NCBI RefSeq assembly: GCF_030552895.1
Contig: NZ_CP130649.1
Span: 1,426,001-1,490,000, forward strand
Reading direction: 5' to 3'
DNA: 64,000 nt
DNA from: Tatumella ptyseos
GTDB taxonomy: Bacteria > Pseudomonadota > Gammaproteobacteria > Enterobacterales > Enterobacteriaceae
Below the pieces are notes generated by a model. It worked only from the letters and a program-made list of their open reading frames with translations. It was not told the DNA's origin and did no database searches. Shown piece by piece: positions 63,444 to 64,000 of this stretch; the first letter of the stretch is position 1; every line of letters begins with the position of its first letter. A program made the position numbers and the translations under genes.

Positions 63444-64000
63444 ATGCAAACAGGGCGTTATATCGGCGTGATGTCAGGGACAAGCTTAGATGGTATCGAT
63501 GTGGTACTTGCGGCGATTGATCAAAATGTCGTGGCGTTACAAGCGAGCTACTGTCATCCCATGCCATTAGAGATCCGTCAGCAAATTTTAAATATAAACC
63601 AAGGGCAGTCGGTGACGTTGTCACAAATAGGGCAGCTCGATACGCGTTTAGGGCGTCTTTTTAGTGACGCAATTTTAGCGTTAATGGCTCGTGAAGGCCT
63701 GACCAGACGAGATGTAGTCGCGATTGGTTGTCATGGACAAACGGTTTGGCATGAACCTCAGGGAGAGGCACCTTTTAGTATGCAACTGGGGGATAATAAC
63801 ACGGTGGCAACCCGTACAGGTGTTACCGTAGTAGGCGATTTTCGGCGGCGTGATATGGCGTTGGGGGGGCAAGGTGCGCCTTTAGTGCCTGCTTTTCACC
63901 GAGCGTTGTTGACACACCCTAATGAACGCAGAGTTATCTTAAACATTGGTGGAATAGCAAATGTATCATTACTCTCGCCCGGGGAAGTGGTAAGAGGGTT
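63444..64000 (+). CDS. anmK: Anhydro-N-acetylmuramic acid kinase, 5' part
   Basis: Recycles cell-wall anhydroMurNAc to MurNAc 6-phosphate with ATP. The frame starts at ATG 63444 (GGAG upstream), reads [20 protein letters not shown], and runs off the window after about 185 of an expected 370 codons. The ATPase-fold phosphate loop [23 protein letters not shown] with catalytic Asp/His region, [27 protein letters not shown] and [13 protein letters not shown] match E. coli AnmK. Confidence 0.96.
   Translation, partial: MQTGRYIGVMSGTSLDGIDVVLAAIDQNVVALQASYCHPMPLEIRQQILNINQGQSVTLSQIGQLDTRLGRLFSDAILALMAREGLTRRDVVAIGCHGQTVWHEPQGEAPFSMQLGDNNTVATRTGVTVVGDFRRRDMALGGQGAPLVPAFHRALLTHPNERRVILNIGGIANVSLLSPGEVVRG

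Overview
The window is chromosomal DNA from a gammaproteobacterium of the order Enterobacterales. Almost every gene from about 7.5 kb to the right edge has a same-length Escherichia coli counterpart, in nearly the E. coli order (prs-ispE-lolB / hemA-prfA-prmC-sirB1-kdsA / chaA / chaC / ychO; nadE / osmE / tcyP-ydjM-hxpB / yniB; thrS-infC-rpmI-rplT-pheM-pheST-ihfA; nlpC-selO / aroH / ydiK / ydiJ / lpp-pykF; tRNA-Val / mdtK / ribC / cfa / punC-punR / purR / mepH / grxD / rnt-gloA-nemA / ydhL / ydhIJK / slyA / slyB / anmK). Modest GC, protein divergence and many missing neighbours suggest a non-Escherichia lineage. Erwiniaceae or a relative is my guess, but the sequence alone does not settle it.

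Layout. (1) 1-7.3 kb is the accessory part: an L-rhamnose/rhamnoside block with rhaS interrupted by an in-frame amber codon, the rhamnose/H+ symporter rhaT, lactaldehyde dehydrogenase aldA, a GH78 alpha-L-rhamnosidase-like protein with a possible Tat signal, and a LamB-type sugar porin. Together they suggest outer-membrane uptake of a rhamnoside, periplasmic release of rhamnose, RhaT import, and oxidation of the lactaldehyde from RhaD cleavage. rhaR is not between rhaS and rhaT; rhaBAD, if present, lies left of the window. (2) 7.5-17.5 kb holds core metabolism and translation genes (PRPP, isoprenoid, LolB, haem, release factor 1 and its methylase, KDO) plus ion and glutathione genes. (3) 17.6-28.8 kb holds envelope and stress genes: a short inverse autotransporter, Spy, NadE, a Bcr/CflA efflux pump, OsmE, TcyP, the LexA-linked ydjM, ydiY, an unrecognised membrane protein and hmp with a clear NsrR operator. 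(4) 29.3-36.6 kb is the thrS-ihfA translation cluster with its RNA controls intact: the ThrRS anticodon-mimic operator, the ATT start of infC, and the Phe-rich pheM leader with its attenuator. (5) 36.6-47 kb runs from nlpC to pykF and includes a probable RprA small RNA downstream of ydiK and a small unknown gene under a strong Fur box beside lpp. (6) 47.4-64 kb starts with three tandem tRNA-Val(GAC) genes and continues as an E. coli-like block to a truncated anmK.

Compared with E. coli, these neighbours are absent from their usual places: rhaR, sirB2, chaB, ychN, btuCED, ydiV, ppsA/ppsR, menI, the suf operon and nemR. Some may be elsewhere in the genome. I saw no CRISPR array, insertion sequence, prophage or obvious defence system. 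The most informative points are the broken regulator of the rhamnose locus, the RprA candidate, the Fur-controlled orphan gene and the well-preserved RNA leaders.
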